64,000 nucleotides of DNA from Phormidium sp. OSCR (GTDB lineage Bacteria > Cyanobacteriota > Cyanobacteriia > Cyanobacteriales > Geitlerinemataceae). Numbering within the stretch: position 1 is the stretch's first letter; the number at the start of each line of letters is the position of its first letter. The notes beneath the pieces are model-generated. The model had not been told where the DNA came from and made no database searches. It saw only the letters and a list, made by a program, of their open reading frames with translations. Below, piece by piece: positions 25,609 to 34,761 of the stretch. The stretch is taken from the NCBI GenBank assembly GCA_001314905.1, contig LJZT01000003.1, forward strand, positions 61,406-125,405, in the 5' to 3' direction. A program made the translations under genes and the position numbers.

Positions 25609-27363
25609 ATGAGAACACCCCAGATTATTGTCTGTGGATTAGGTCCGACGGGCTACGAAATTTTCCGACTGCTGCGACAGCAAGGGATTGAGGCTATCGG
25701 GATCCATGATCAGCCTCTCCCCCAGGAAACGGATCATGTGGTTGTGGGCAATTTGCGATCGTCCTCGACGCTTCTCGCGGCGGGCATCCAAGAGGCTCAA
25801 ACTCTGGTGTTGGCGATGGTTGATGATGCCATCAATTTAGCGGTTTTAGTGCAGGCGCGTCTCCTGAATCCCCATATTCGCATTGTCAATCGACTCTTTA
25901 ATCAGCGGTTAGGGGAGCGACTCAATAGCACCCTGGAGCATCATACGGCCATGAGTGTGTCGGCGTTAGCGGCGCCGGTGTTTGCGTTTGCTGCTTTCGG
26001 AAATCGGGCCATTGGTCAACTTCAGCTCTTTAAGCAAACTTGGCCCATTCATGAGGAGTATATCCATGATGGCCATGATTGGGTAGGACGCACGTTAGAT
26101 GAACTCTGGGACGATCGCTCGCGGATGTTGATCTATTATCTGCCAATGCAAACTCATTTAGACTTGGTTTCGGCGGTTTTACGTCAACAGCCTCTGCAAG
26201 TCGGCGATCGCCTCATTATTGCAACTCAGCCGACGGTCGGATCCCGCCATAAATCCTGGCTGACTCGAAGCCGACAGTTTTTTCGTTGGTTGAAAACCCT
26301 ACGTCAGCAAATTCAGTCGAGTGTGGCGATTACTCTGGTTTTGTTTCTAACAATTTTTATTGCCACCTTGACTTACACGACCATTAATGCTGAGGTCACG
26401 GCTGTTGATGCCCTTTATTTCTCGGTGGGGATGATTACCGGGGCCGGCGGAAACGAAAGCGTCGCCGAAACCTCCCCAGCTCTAATTAAAGTCTTTACGG
26501 TGATCATGATGTTAGCCGGGGCGGGGGTGATTGGCATCGCCTATGCTCTCCTCAATGACTGGGTGTTAGGAACGAGCTTTCGGAAACTCTGGAAAGCCGC
26601 CCCAACGCCGAGTGAAAATCACTATGTTGTCTGCGGTTTGGGGGGCATTGGGATCAAGATTGCCACGAGTTTGCAGGAAAATGGCTATGACGTGGTGGTG
26701 ATTGAGAATGACCCCAACGGTCGCTTTTTGCATACGGCCCAATCTCTGAAAATTCCTGTGGTTCAAGGAGATGCGACGCTCCCAGATACCCTAGAAACGG
26801 CAAATATTCACCGAGCTAAGGCCCTCTTCGCCGTCAGCAGTGACGATACGACGAACCTCGAAATTGCCTTGACCGCCAAGGGACTTCAAAATGATCTCCG
26901 GGTAGTGGTTCGCGCTCATGATGCTCATTTTGGCATGATGGTTCAGGAGGTATTTGAGTTTAACTCGGTTCTGAGTCCGACGGAAATTGCCGCCCCCTCC
27001 TTTGCGGCGGCGGCCCTAGGGGGACAGATTTTTGGCAGTGGGATGACGGCGGGAAATCTCTGGATTGCTATGGCCACGACGATTACACCGGAACACCCGT
27101 TTCTGGGACAAGATGTGAAGTCGGCGGCGGCCAATGGTGATTTTGTGCCACTGTATCTCGAAACCCGTAGTGATACGCTCCATGGTTGGGAGTTATTGGG
27201 GGCTGAGTTGACGGTGGGCGATCGCCTCTATTTAACGATTCCGGCTAATCGTTTGGCTCAACTGTGGCGGGTGGTGGAACCGGAACTTGAACCTCAGTCC
27301 CCATCGTCTCAGTCTAACGGTCGCTCTAACTCGCGTCAGAATCGGATCGCGATGAACAGCTAG
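25609..27363 (+). CDS. Two-TM ion channel flanked by RCK (TrkA-N) domains, unusual pore motif
   Basis: A 584-residue protein in the order RCK (residues 1-215, IIVCGLGPTGYEIF), two membrane segments with a pore loop (about 240-325), then RCK (about 340-560, YVVCGLGGIGIKIA). The pore sequence is SVGMITGAGGNES: the second helix and pore loop are placed as in potassium channels, but the filter reads TGAGG where TVGYG is expected. Both Rossmann domains keep GxGxxG, so each can bind nucleotide. Tandem-RCK 2TM proteins gate cation flux by ligands such as NAD, ADP or Ca2+. Whether this one passes K+ is doubtful. The last 30 residues are Ser/Gln/Asn-rich. Confidence 0.85.
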   Translation: MRTPQIIVCGLGPTGYEIFRLLRQQGIEAIGIHDQPLPQETDHVVVGNLRSSSTLLAAGIQEAQTLVLAMVDDAINLAVLVQARLLNPHIRIVNRLFNQRLGERLNSTLEHHTAMSVSALAAPVFAFAAFGNRAIGQLQLFKQTWPIHEEYIHDGHDWVGRTLDELWDDRSRMLIYYLPMQTHLDLVSAVLRQQPLQVGDRLIIATQPTVGSRHKSWLTRSRQFFRWLKTLRQQIQSSVAITLVLFLTIFIATLTYTTINAEVTAVDALYFSVGMITGAGGNESVAETSPALIKVFTVIMMLAGAGVIGIAYALLNDWVLGTSFRKLWKAAPTPSENHYVVCGLGGIGIKIATSLQENGYDVVVIENDPNGRFLHTAQSLKIPVVQGDATLPDTLETANIHRAKALFAVSSDDTTNLEIALTAKGLQNDLRVVVRAHDAHFGMMVQEVFEFNSVLSPTEIAAPSFAAAALGGQIFGSGMTAGNLWIAMATTITPEHPFLGQDVKSAAANGDFVPLYLETRSDTLHGWELLGAELTVGDRLYLTIPANRLAQLWRVVEPELEPQSPSSQSNGRSNSRQNRIAMNS

Positions 27364-28049
27364 GGCAAACTGTTGAGCCAAGTCCGAACTTGCTCGACGT
27401 CAATCGAACCGGCATCACGAACTTGCTCACGGCTGTCTCCGGGCAAGGTCCAGGTTTCGGGACAGCCAAGGCTCGGTCGTTGCAGTTGGGTTTGGGCAAT
27501 GACATCCAGGCTTTTGGCTTCTACAAGATACAAGGTCGCCTGAGTTCCATAACTGGCTAAAGACCCATACCAACCTTCTTCATTGAGATACCAACAGGTT
27601 TCCCCATCATTGGGATTCGTGGTTTGGTGAGAACAGAGGATGAAGGGCGTATCATTCAAATCGCCCGAGGTTACATCCCGCAGTTCAGCGTCGAGGTCGG
27701 GAAGTTTACCGATGATGTCATAATTGGTTTCGGGGGTATCACGGATAAAGATGAGGCTATTATCGGCGATGTCCTCTTGATAGCGAGGGGCTTCGGTAAT
27801 GGCAAAGACGGGTTTTTCAGAGAGGGGAATGTCTCCCTCGGAAATCTTGGTGATTCGACAGACGCCGGCCAAGCGCGTTTCAAAGTCGGCTTGGGTTAGC
27901 CCCGGCGGTCTCTCTCGGTTGGAGGCTAAATCAGCGTTATTGGGGGCATCTCCGACCTGGGCTGGGGTTAAGGTTGCGGGTTGTTGACGACAGGCGACGA
28001 GGGTCAAGAGGAGCGAACAGCTCATTAGAGTCCGAAATGGGAGTTTCAT
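27360..28049 (-). CDS. Lipoprotein of unknown function
   Basis: A 229-residue protein with a lipoprotein signal: MKLPFRTLMSCSLLLTLVACRQQPA, lipobox LVAC with the modified cysteine at residue 20. The mature part contains a sequence with paired cysteines (GVCRITKI, FILCSHQTT, GETCWYLNEEGWYG, LGCPETWTL). These suggest a small disulfide-bonded beta domain in the periplasm or on the membrane. The family is not recognised. Its stop overlaps the end of the convergent channel gene by 4 bases. Confidence 0.75.
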   Translation of the reverse strand: MKLPFRTLMSCSLLLTLVACRQQPATLTPAQVGDAPNNADLASNRERPPGLTQADFETRLAGVCRITKISEGDIPLSEKPVFAITEAPRYQEDIADNSLIFIRDTPETNYDIIGKLPDLDAELRDVTSGDLNDTPFILCSHQTTNPNDGETCWYLNEEGWYGSLASYGTQATLYLVEAKSLDVIAQTQLQRPSLGCPETWTLPGDSREQVRDAGSIDVEQVRTWLNSLP

Positions 28050-28182
28050 GGGGAGAGGTTAATCGTCAAGAACGGGGAACTCGGGAGAACGATGGCTGGA
28101 TGAGTTGGACTGTTAATTCGTTACTGTGGTGTTCGATGTTAGCTATTTTAGTCTGTATGGGCAGAGAGGAGATAGGGTCACG

Positions 28183-28698
28183 ATGACAGAGATGTCTTGG
28201 TTACTGATCGGATATGGTAGTCTATTGCGCGGCGATGATGGAGTGGGCCAGCGAATTGCGGCAGCGGTGGCGGATTGGCAGTTACCGGGGGTGCGATCGC
28301 TGCCTCGGCATCAGTTAACGCCGGAACTGGCGGAATCCTTAGCTTATGTGGATCTGGCACTATTTGTGGATGCCTCTTTGCAGGGAACTGAGGTCAGGAT
28401 TGAACCGTTGAGTGCTGATTCTGGGCCAACGGTCATGGGACATTATCTGACGCCCTCATCTTTGCTGGGAATGACGCAATGGCTGTATGAGCGTTGTCCC
28501 CAAGCTTGGTTAATTTCAATTCCGGGGCAGGATTTTGGTTTGGGTGACACGTTGTCCGAGTCGGTTGAGGAGGCGATGACGCAGGTCCTTCATCGGTTGC
28601 GGGACTGGTTTATGGCTGCCAATCGACCTGTCCTTGATGTTCGCAGTGAAAGCCTGTTGTTGTCCAGTGATCTAAATCCACCTGACTCAGTTGAATGA
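28183..28698 (+). CDS. hoxW: Hydrogenase maturation protease, HoxW type
   Basis: A 171-residue endopeptidase of the HybD/HycI/HoxW family that removes the C-terminal extension of the large NiFe-hydrogenase subunit after nickel insertion. The N-terminal motif GYGSLLRGDDGVGQRIA has the nickel-sensing acidic residue in RGDDGVG; the second aspartate is in LFVDASLQG and the histidine in GHYLTPSSLL. The family usually has GxGN where this has GYGS. I chose the ATG preceded by AGAGAGGAGA rather than the upstream ATG at 28126. No hydrogenase genes lie nearby. The last 89 bases overlap the antisense gene. Confidence 0.85.
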   Translation: MTEMSWLLIGYGSLLRGDDGVGQRIAAAVADWQLPGVRSLPRHQLTPELAESLAYVDLALFVDASLQGTEVRIEPLSADSGPTVMGHYLTPSSLLGMTQWLYERCPQAWLISIPGQDFGLGDTLSESVEEAMTQVLHRLRDWFMAANRPVLDVRSESLLLSSDLNPPDSVE

Positions 28699-29323
28699 TG
28701 TCGTCACAAGACGGGGAGTAGATCTGACTCAGAATCGCCCAAAGTCCGGTTCGTGTGATATCTAATAGGGTTTTGAGGCGACTTTCTTGGTTTCCGGGTC
28801 GGCCAATCTCGGGGACGATGTTAGGGTCAACCCAAATCCCATGTAATCCTAGGCTAATCCGGGCCATCCAGATGGCCCGGGGGAGATGACTGGCTGAGGT
28901 GATGAGTTCGACGTGATGAACTTGCCAACGTTCGAGGATAGGCAGGCTATAGAAGAAGTTATAAAAGGTTGAATAGGCGCAGTTTTCCAACCAAACTTGC
29001 TCCATAGGGGCGTTGTCTCGTTCGAAGATGAGATAGATGCAGGGAGGAAGGGAACCGGTGGAGATGAGGATGGGAATTTGGGGGTGCGATCGCGCGTATT
29101 GGGCGCTATACATTTCGCGGCGAATACTGCCACCTAAAACGAACACGCCATCGGTGGGAGCATCTCGATGGCTTAGGGCTTCAAGGCCACGTAGTCCACT
29201 CACGAGAATTAGGGCCAAGATCAGGCCCAGAATCCCCCAGGCGAGTTTAGTCCAGAGGGGCCGTTTTGACTGTAGCCAGCGCCAGATTGACTGGGGAACT
29301 CTCCGCCAGGGGGGTAATGTCAT
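28610..29323 (-). CDS. YdcF/DUF218-family membrane protein
   Basis: A 237-residue protein with one N-terminal membrane segment (about 28-50, LAWGILGLILALILVSGL) and a DUF218 domain. The pattern GVFVLGGSIRREMYSAQYARSHPQIPILISTG and LITSASHLPRAIWMARISLG is the family signature. DUF218 proteins act at the envelope, some linked to antibiotic resistance or cell-wall precursor metabolism. The C-terminal 30 residues (DDIIQLSQVDLDHWTT) overlap hoxW on the opposite strand. The gene starts one base after the stop of the upstream 270-residue gene, so the two are one operon. Confidence 0.85.
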   Translation of the reverse strand: MTLPPWRRVPQSIWRWLQSKRPLWTKLAWGILGLILALILVSGLRGLEALSHRDAPTDGVFVLGGSIRREMYSAQYARSHPQIPILISTGSLPPCIYLIFERDNAPMEQVWLENCAYSTFYNFFYSLPILERWQVHHVELITSASHLPRAIWMARISLGLHGIWVDPNIVPEIGRPGNQESRLKTLLDITRTGLWAILSQIYSPSCDDIIQLSQVDLDHWTTTGFHCEHQGQVDWQP

Positions 29324-29324
29324 G

Positions 29325-30137
29325 TTAGTCGGTGTTTGAGTTGTTGGGGGGCAAGGAGTTCATGTCTGAGGGTGGGCGAAATTCGACGGAACCATTGTCC
29401 TGGCGAATGACTTGTGCGCCGAGGTTTTCGAGTTCGCTGACAGCTCGTTCTTTGACGCTTTCATCGGTGGCGTTAAAGTAAACTTCTTGCCAACCGATGA
29501 AACGAGCGCGTAGACTGTCGGGGTTGTCCCGTAACCATTGGGCGGTTTGCCGGTAGTAGGAGGCAAAATCGGCGTAGCTGTCTGTTGCGGCGGCTAAGTC
29601 GGCGGCTTGTTCGTAGGCGTGAATGGCCCCAGGGACATCGCCGAGGAGAAGGAAGCGATCTAAGGCTTCTAGGAGGGCTAGGACAAAGGCTTGCTCTTCG
29701 ATGTTAGGGGTAATGGACTCTAAGCCGCGATCGAGCAGTTCGACGCTTTTTAGGGGTTCTCCTTGGCAGTAGGAGACGCCTCCGGGGACAAAGGTATAGG
29801 CGGTGAAGAAACGGGGATCTCGTTGGGTGACTTGGTCGAGATAGGTGAAGTTAAGACGACAGCCGGTTTCCTCTCGGGCGGCTTCGTCGCCAAAGTATTG
29901 GAGATATTGTAGAAAGGTCCAACTGGCGATGGCGTTGTCAAAGCCTAAACTGGGCAATTGATCGAGAACCGCCAGTTGCAGTTCTAAGCGTCGTTCTTCT
30001 TGGACGGGTTCTGTCTCCTCGTCGATGACCTGTTGCCAGCGTAGTCCTTGTAGTCCCACAGCGGCGATCGCGGCTAGGGTTGCGGTCATTAAACTTAATC
30101 CTATGGCTTTTGAGCCAGACAGCATTTGAACCGTCAT
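29325..30137 (-). CDS. Conserved cyanobacterial TPR-like envelope protein
   Basis: A 270-residue protein with an N-terminal signal or anchor (about 8-30, AIGLSLMTATLAAIAAVGLQGL). The remainder is helical in pairs, with TPR-like spacing (LDRGLESITPNIEEQAFVLALLEALDRFLLLGDVPGAIHAYEQAADLAAATD). A middle segment (FLQYLQYFGDEAAREETGCRLNFTYLDQVTQRDPRFFTAYTFV) resembles a conserved block in unnamed cyanobacterial proteins. It is the first gene of a two-gene operon with the DUF218 protein. Confidence 0.75.
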   Translation of the reverse strand: MTVQMLSGSKAIGLSLMTATLAAIAAVGLQGLRWQQVIDEETEPVQEERRLELQLAVLDQLPSLGFDNAIASWTFLQYLQYFGDEAAREETGCRLNFTYLDQVTQRDPRFFTAYTFVPGGVSYCQGEPLKSVELLDRGLESITPNIEEQAFVLALLEALDRFLLLGDVPGAIHAYEQAADLAAATDSYADFASYYRQTAQWLRDNPDSLRARFIGWQEVYFNATDESVKERAVSELENLGAQVIRQDNGSVEFRPPSDMNSLPPNNSNTD

Positions 30138-30524
30138 AACGTCTGTGTTTTCCCCTCACTCTCCTCCCTAGCATAGATCACGGCTTGAGATCGAGATCGC
30201 TCTTAATGGCCTCAGGTCAGTCAGGTTGTCAGTCAGGTTGTCAGTCAGATTGTGATCACAGACACCATTCAATAGCCCCTAGAATGGCTACAGTGGTTTA
30301 TATATCAAATTTTCAGTCAAAATAAGTCAAAATTGGTTGGACTGGCCCAGCAAGACCCACTAGGACTCGTACGGTGACTCATCTCGGATATCTGCTTAGG
30401 GCTGACATGGCATCGTTGAGACTAGCATCATCAGGAATTACGGTTCCAAGACCTGTAGGTAAGGTCTAAAGGGTTCATATTAAACCTCGTTTCGCTTTAT
30501 CGTCCTTCTTTGACCCCATCACGC
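30138..30524. other. Gap of 387 bases before the Ctp protease gene
   Basis: It lies between divergent genes. It contains the 12-bp repeat array at 30216-30251 and an AT-rich stretch at 30295-30340 (TTTATATATCAAATTTTCAG) which could hold a promoter. No gene or structured RNA is evident. Confidence 0.6.
30216..30251. repeat. Three 12-bp tandem repeats
   Basis: GTCAGTCAGGTT occurs twice perfectly, then once with one change (GTCAGTCAGATT). It lies in a gap between divergent genes. Confidence 0.9.
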
Positions 30525-31880
30525 ATGAATCGTCCTCATCCTTCCATTCTTCAATCCGTTACGGTGGTTGGCACTGTTCTTTTAACCAGCACCGTGTCTT
30601 TCTTGAATCCTCTGTCGAGTCGCTCAAGTCACGCTGCGACCTTTGAAAACAGTCCTAAAGCCGTTTTGGATGAGGCCTGGCAGATTGTCAATCGTGATTA
30701 TGTTGATGAGACGTTCCAAGATACGGATTGGCAACAGGTCCGTGAAGAACTCCTCGGGCAAGAGTATAGTTCCCGAGAACAGGCTTATGCGGCGCTCCGT
30801 CGTGCCTTAGCCCGCTTGGATGACCCCTACACGCGTTTTTTGGACCCGGACGCGTTTGCGGCGCTTAATGAGCAAACCTCGGGGGAACTGTCGGGGGTTG
30901 GCTTGCGCTTAGAGCGGGATGAGCAACAGCAAACGATCTCAGTGGTGGAACCGATTCCCAATTCTCCGGCGAGTCGTGAGGGGATTCAGTCAGGCGATCG
31001 CATTCTGGCCATTGATGGCGACTCAACGGTATCAATGGGGATTGATGAGGCCTCGCAGCGGATTCGAGGGGAGATTGGTACGCCGGTCAGCTTGAGGATT
31101 TCACGCAATCAGCGACAGTTTAATGTGACTCTTGTCCGTAGTCGCATTGAACTCCCGGCGGTTCATCACAGTCTCAGTCTGGAGGGAGAGACTCGGGTGG
31201 GGTATATTCGCTTGAGTGAGTTTAGTTCTCATGCGCATGAGCAGATGTATCGGGCGATTGAGGATCTCAAGGAACAAGGGGTCGATGCGTTTGTGCTGGA
31301 CTTACGGGGAAATCCTGGAGGCTTGCTGAGTGTGAGTATTCAGATTGCTCGTATGTGGTTGCATGAAGGGGCGATCGTTAGTACGGTTGACCGTCATGGC
31401 AATGTTGAGTCCGTTGAGGCCACCCGGACGGCCTTGACGGATTTACCGCTGGCGGTTCTTGTGGATCACAATTCTGCTAGTGCGAGTGAGATTGTGGCTG
31501 GAGCGTTACAGGATAATGAACGAGCGACGATTATCGGTACGCCAACGTTTGGGAAGGCGTTGGTGCAATCGGTGAATTCGTTGTCGGATGGTTCGGGGTT
31601 GGCGGTGACGGTGGCTCGGTACTTGACTCCCAATGGAACGGATATTAGTGAAAATGGAATTTTTCCAGATTCTCGGGTGGAGATGACGGGAAATGAGCAA
31701 CTCTTGTTAAGTCGAGATGGAAGTCTTCGAGGAACTCTTTCTGATCCGGTTTATTCTCGGGCAATTGATGTTTTTCAAGATCAGATTCCTGTGGCGAGTC
31801 GTAATGGTTCGAGTCGTAATGGTTCGAGGGAGGCGGCTGTTAAGGTTCTACGGCTTAAGGAGCTTGAGAGTGTCCGGTAA
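30525..31880 (+). CDS. Carboxyl-terminal processing protease (S41A, Ctp)
   Basis: A 451-residue periplasmic or lumenal serine protease. Signal peptide: residues 1-38 with core SVTVVGTVLLTSTVSFL. Then an N-terminal helical domain, a PDZ domain (about 100-190, GLRLERDEQQQTISVVEPIP), and the catalytic core. The nucleophile Ser lies in NSASASE and the Lys in TPTFGKA, 25 residues downstream, matching CtpA enzymes that mature D1 (PsbA). Three paralogs (CtpA, B, C) are common in cyanobacteria and I cannot tell which this is. The ATG is chosen over the TTG five codons upstream. Confidence 0.92.
   Translation: MNRPHPSILQSVTVVGTVLLTSTVSFLNPLSSRSSHAATFENSPKAVLDEAWQIVNRDYVDETFQDTDWQQVREELLGQEYSSREQAYAALRRALARLDDPYTRFLDPDAFAALNEQTSGELSGVGLRLERDEQQQTISVVEPIPNSPASREGIQSGDRILAIDGDSTVSMGIDEASQRIRGEIGTPVSLRISRNQRQFNVTLVRSRIELPAVHHSLSLEGETRVGYIRLSEFSSHAHEQMYRAIEDLKEQGVDAFVLDLRGNPGGLLSVSIQIARMWLHEGAIVSTVDRHGNVESVEATRTALTDLPLAVLVDHNSASASEIVAGALQDNERATIIGTPTFGKALVQSVNSLSDGSGLAVTVARYLTPNGTDISENGIFPDSRVEMTGNEQLLLSRDGSLRGTLSDPVYSRAIDVFQDQIPVASRNGSSRNGSREAAVKVLRLKELESVR
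31796..31825. repeat. Two 15-bp repeats near the end of the Ctp gene
   Basis: GAGTCGTAATGGTTC is duplicated exactly and encodes SRNGS twice in the C-terminal tail, downstream of the catalytic domain. Confidence 0.95.
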
Positions 31881-31935
31881 TCTGGTACGGGTTGGATCAG
31901 ATTGAACGTCTCGGCTGAGTCCGGTTGCGGATGTG

Positions 31936-31968
31936 AAAACCCCGATGTTTTTATGACATCGGGGTTTT
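31936..31968 (+). terminator. Strong terminator after the Ctp gene
   Basis: AAAACCCCGATGT and ACATCGGGGTTTT form a perfect 13-bp stem with a 7-base loop; the downstream arm ends in TTTT. It is the clearest Rho-independent terminator in the window. Confidence 0.88.
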
Positions 31969-32138
31969 GTAGCAGTCGCCGGAGTAATACGATATCAATT
32001 TGGATCGATAACATGACGAGGCTTGATCTCGGTTAATGGTCAACTGCTCTGACTATGTTTTAAAGGGGTTTGATATCTGGTTGAGTCAAACGTCTATTCA
32101 TCTGAATGGTGACGCGATCGCCGACTTAGGCTGCCGAC

Positions 32139-32474
32139 TTAAGCTTTGGAAAAACCGAGTCCATTTTCTTGGGCATATCGCTCCATAAACCGCATGAAGC
32201 GATCCCATTCTTGCTCAGATTTGATGGCGTAGATGGCTTCGACGGCTTCGGCTTGTCCGTTGACAAACTTTCCTTTGACTTCCCGAGTGACCAGTTCTCC
32301 TTCTTCGTCAATGAGGTACATGCCGGTGATTTCTTCACCAAATTCAGGATCGAGGGCTTGGGGGTTTTGGAAGTAAAAAATCGCCCGTCCATTAGATCCG
32401 TCTTTGGAACGGGTTAAACGCACGTCGGGGACGACGTCTTCTTTGACACCCTTGGCAAATTCGATACGAGCCAT
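32139..32474 (-). CDS. psb28: Photosystem II assembly factor Psb28
   Basis: A 111-residue soluble protein that binds the cytosolic face of CP47/D1-D2 assembly intermediates and protects them during photosystem II biogenesis. The sequence [30 protein letters not shown], then [29 protein letters not shown], and [19 protein letters not shown] is characteristic from end to end. It is a typical full-length Psb28-1. Neighbours are not photosynthesis genes. The TPR gene lies upstream on the same strand but a hairpin separates the two. Confidence 0.97.
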   Translation of the reverse strand: MARIEFAKGVKEDVVPDVRLTRSKDGSNGRAIFYFQNPQALDPEFGEEITGMYLIDEEGELVTREVKGKFVNGQAEAVEAIYAIKSEQEWDRFMRFMERYAQENGLGFSKA

Positions 32475-32528
32475 ACACTTTACTAGATCAGAAACATCGG
32501 CTTCAACTTAACACAGGTCGCGGCCTCA

Positions 32529-32579
32529 CGGGTAATTCAAGGGGGCGCGGATAAGATCGACGTCTTCTTGGATTACCCG
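32529..32579 (-). terminator. Inverted repeat after the TPR gene
   Basis: CGGGTAATTCAAG and CTTGGATTACCCG pair in 12 of 13 positions across a 25-base loop. It lies 21 bases after the stop of the TPR gene on its transcribed side and 55 bases before psb28, so it probably separates the two transcripts. Confidence 0.5.
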
Positions 32580-32599
32580 CTAATGCTTCGCTGATCACG

Positions 32600-34675
32600 T
32601 CAAAGCCGTGCCATCATCTCGGGTAATAGGGTCGCCGGAAGCTGATTCAAGGCTTTCCCTTGAGCGGCCATACCACCAAAGTCATAGCAGGCTCGTAAGG
32701 TCCGCACGATCGCATCTTGAGCGGTTTTTTGTCGCTGAGGCTGCGATCGCCAACCGTGAAAGGCAGCCAGATGTTGCTCTAAGGCGGCTTCAATATGGCC
32801 TAATCGGTGTTGGGGATCGCATTGGGGATGAACCCCTAGATAGTAATGGGTTAAGCCAAGATTGTTATGGGTGGCGTAGAGGTCGAAACTGAGGGCTGTT
32901 TGGGAGGCGGCGACATCTATGGCGGTGTGATAAGAATTGATGGCTTGTTGCAAAATCGCGATCGCCTGTTCTGGGGGCGATTGTTGGGCGAGATGCCAAT
33001 AGGCGGTTCCTAGGTTGTTCTGGGTGGCGGCACAACCGGCGGGAAAACGCTCGGGGGTACGGTAGGTGAGGGCCTCTTGATAGGCGATGATGGCCCGTTG
33101 TAGGTTCTCTAGGGATTTGCCGGAGTCGGAGAGGGTCCAGTAGGCGGTGCCGAGGTTACTCTGCAACATGGCGTAGGTCATTTCGTCGCGATCGCAGGTG
33201 TAATAGGTCAGAGCGGCTTCATAGGCGGCAATGGCTTGCTGTAGGCAGGATTGGGGCGCTTCAAACTGGGCTAGACTCCAATAGGCGGTACCGAGGTTAT
33301 TTTGAATTGAGGCGTCTTGAGCTAAACGTGAGGGACTGTTGGCTTGGCGTTGAGAGTGGTTTAAGGCTGTTTTAAAGGCGGCGATGGCTTGCTGCCAATC
33401 ATTGGCCTGTTGACGAGCGCGACCGAGATCAGCCCAAACGGAGCCGAGATTGTGATGGAGGGTGGTTGCAATGTCGGGTTTGGGGACGGTGTCTAGGGTG
33501 GCGATGGCCTGTTGATAGGCTTGGATACTGGCTTCTAATTCTGCTACGCGGCGATCGGGGTGGTCATGGCGGCCGAGGAGCCAATGGAGGGTTCCTAGGT
33601 CGTTGAAGGTGGCTAGGAGTCGTCCTGGCTCTTCGGGAGGGGAGATCTGCCAAGATTTGAGGGCTTCACGATAGGCGGCGATTCCGACTCGGGTACATTT
33701 GATGAGATCGCACTCTTGTTGTAGGCGATCGCGGTAGAGGTTTGCGAACTCCTGATATTGGCTGGCCAGGCGATCGCCGGGAGGGCGTAAACGGTGCAGC
33801 CGTTCGATTTGTTGTAAGCGTTCTAGGGGCTGATGTCCGGGGAGTTCATCCTGGGTGATGGTGACCAGTTGCACCAAAGACATGGGGACAAATTGCCACA
33901 GGATTGGCTCTGAAGAGGCGGTTGAGGGAGAGGTTGTTGAGAGGGAGGGTGTTGAGGGAGAGGCTGAGGCGGAAATGCTAACGGTTGCTTGGGGAACGGT
34001 TTTTTGAGGTCTGGGAGTGGTGATGGTTTGGCGGCTGGCGCTAGAGTGCTGAAGGGGACGCTGACGATGGCTGGGTAGGGGTTCACTACAAAACTCAAAG
34101 ACGCCGGTACAACATCGCCAAAATTCGGGGGCGGAGTGTTGAATTTGGTAGAGCCAGGGGCGAGAGATCCAAAAGACTAAACTGCCAAGACTATCGTCAG
34201 AGTTTTCCGCATCGAGTTGGGATAACTGTTGAGGGATTTCTCGGAGTTGCCGCAGAAAAGACCATTGTAAGTTGGCAGATTTACGGGTAAAGTCTGCAAT
34301 TCCCAACAGTTGTAAACAAATGGCACTATTGCTGGAAACTCGTTGAGGTAATCCTTGACGGATCTGCTCTAAAATTTCAGTTTGTGTCGGAGCCAGTTGA
34401 ATGCTGGCTAAACAGGTGGATTGACTTAAATCGGCTTCTGATTGTAGGGCAATGGCTAACTCGCTGGCATGGGTTTTATCGTCACAGACGGCTAGAAAAA
34501 TCTGCCGACGCAAGCCGAGGGCGATCGCCAATTTCAGGCGTTGATAGACCTGTTGATTCCAACTCGATGGCTCCGGTGAGGTGACACCCGAAGCCATCAA
34601 GGAACTTGGCGAGAGAGCAAGAGGCACAGACATAAACGGGTTTGAAGGAACGAGGGATAGCCAAAACGATTGCAC
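32600..34675 (-). CDS. TPR-repeat protein, cyanobacterial
   Basis: A 691-residue protein. The N-terminal 200 residues form a domain of unknown type (VYQRLKLAIALGLRRQIFLAVCDDKTHASELA, LVFWISRPWLYQIQHSAPEFWR), reminiscent of degenerate ATPase-like modules found before TPRs in cyanobacteria. A Ser/Thr/Pro-rich linker follows. From about 340 to 650 there are six to seven TPR-type repeats, several with the core NNLGTAYWxL. It probably mediates protein contacts. The start used is a GTG with AAGGA about 8 bases before it; ATGs in the first 30 codons are alternatives. Confidence 0.85.
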   Translation of the reverse strand: MQSFWLSLVPSNPFMSVPLALSPSSLMASGVTSPEPSSWNQQVYQRLKLAIALGLRRQIFLAVCDDKTHASELAIALQSEADLSQSTCLASIQLAPTQTEILEQIRQGLPQRVSSNSAICLQLLGIADFTRKSANLQWSFLRQLREIPQQLSQLDAENSDDSLGSLVFWISRPWLYQIQHSAPEFWRCCTGVFEFCSEPLPSHRQRPLQHSSASRQTITTPRPQKTVPQATVSISASASPSTPSLSTTSPSTASSEPILWQFVPMSLVQLVTITQDELPGHQPLERLQQIERLHRLRPPGDRLASQYQEFANLYRDRLQQECDLIKCTRVGIAAYREALKSWQISPPEEPGRLLATFNDLGTLHWLLGRHDHPDRRVAELEASIQAYQQAIATLDTVPKPDIATTLHHNLGSVWADLGRARQQANDWQQAIAAFKTALNHSQRQANSPSRLAQDASIQNNLGTAYWSLAQFEAPQSCLQQAIAAYEAALTYYTCDRDEMTYAMLQSNLGTAYWTLSDSGKSLENLQRAIIAYQEALTYRTPERFPAGCAATQNNLGTAYWHLAQQSPPEQAIAILQQAINSYHTAIDVAASQTALSFDLYATHNNLGLTHYYLGVHPQCDPQHRLGHIEAALEQHLAAFHGWRSQPQRQKTAQDAIVRTLRACYDFGGMAAQGKALNQLPATLLPEMMARL

Positions 34676-34761
34676 CGGCTAATTCCTTTTTCATTCCTGT
34701 GATTCCCTGCTCAGGATAGTCTTGGCTCTCGTCTTCGCCCCAAAATGTACCCGAAACGGCT

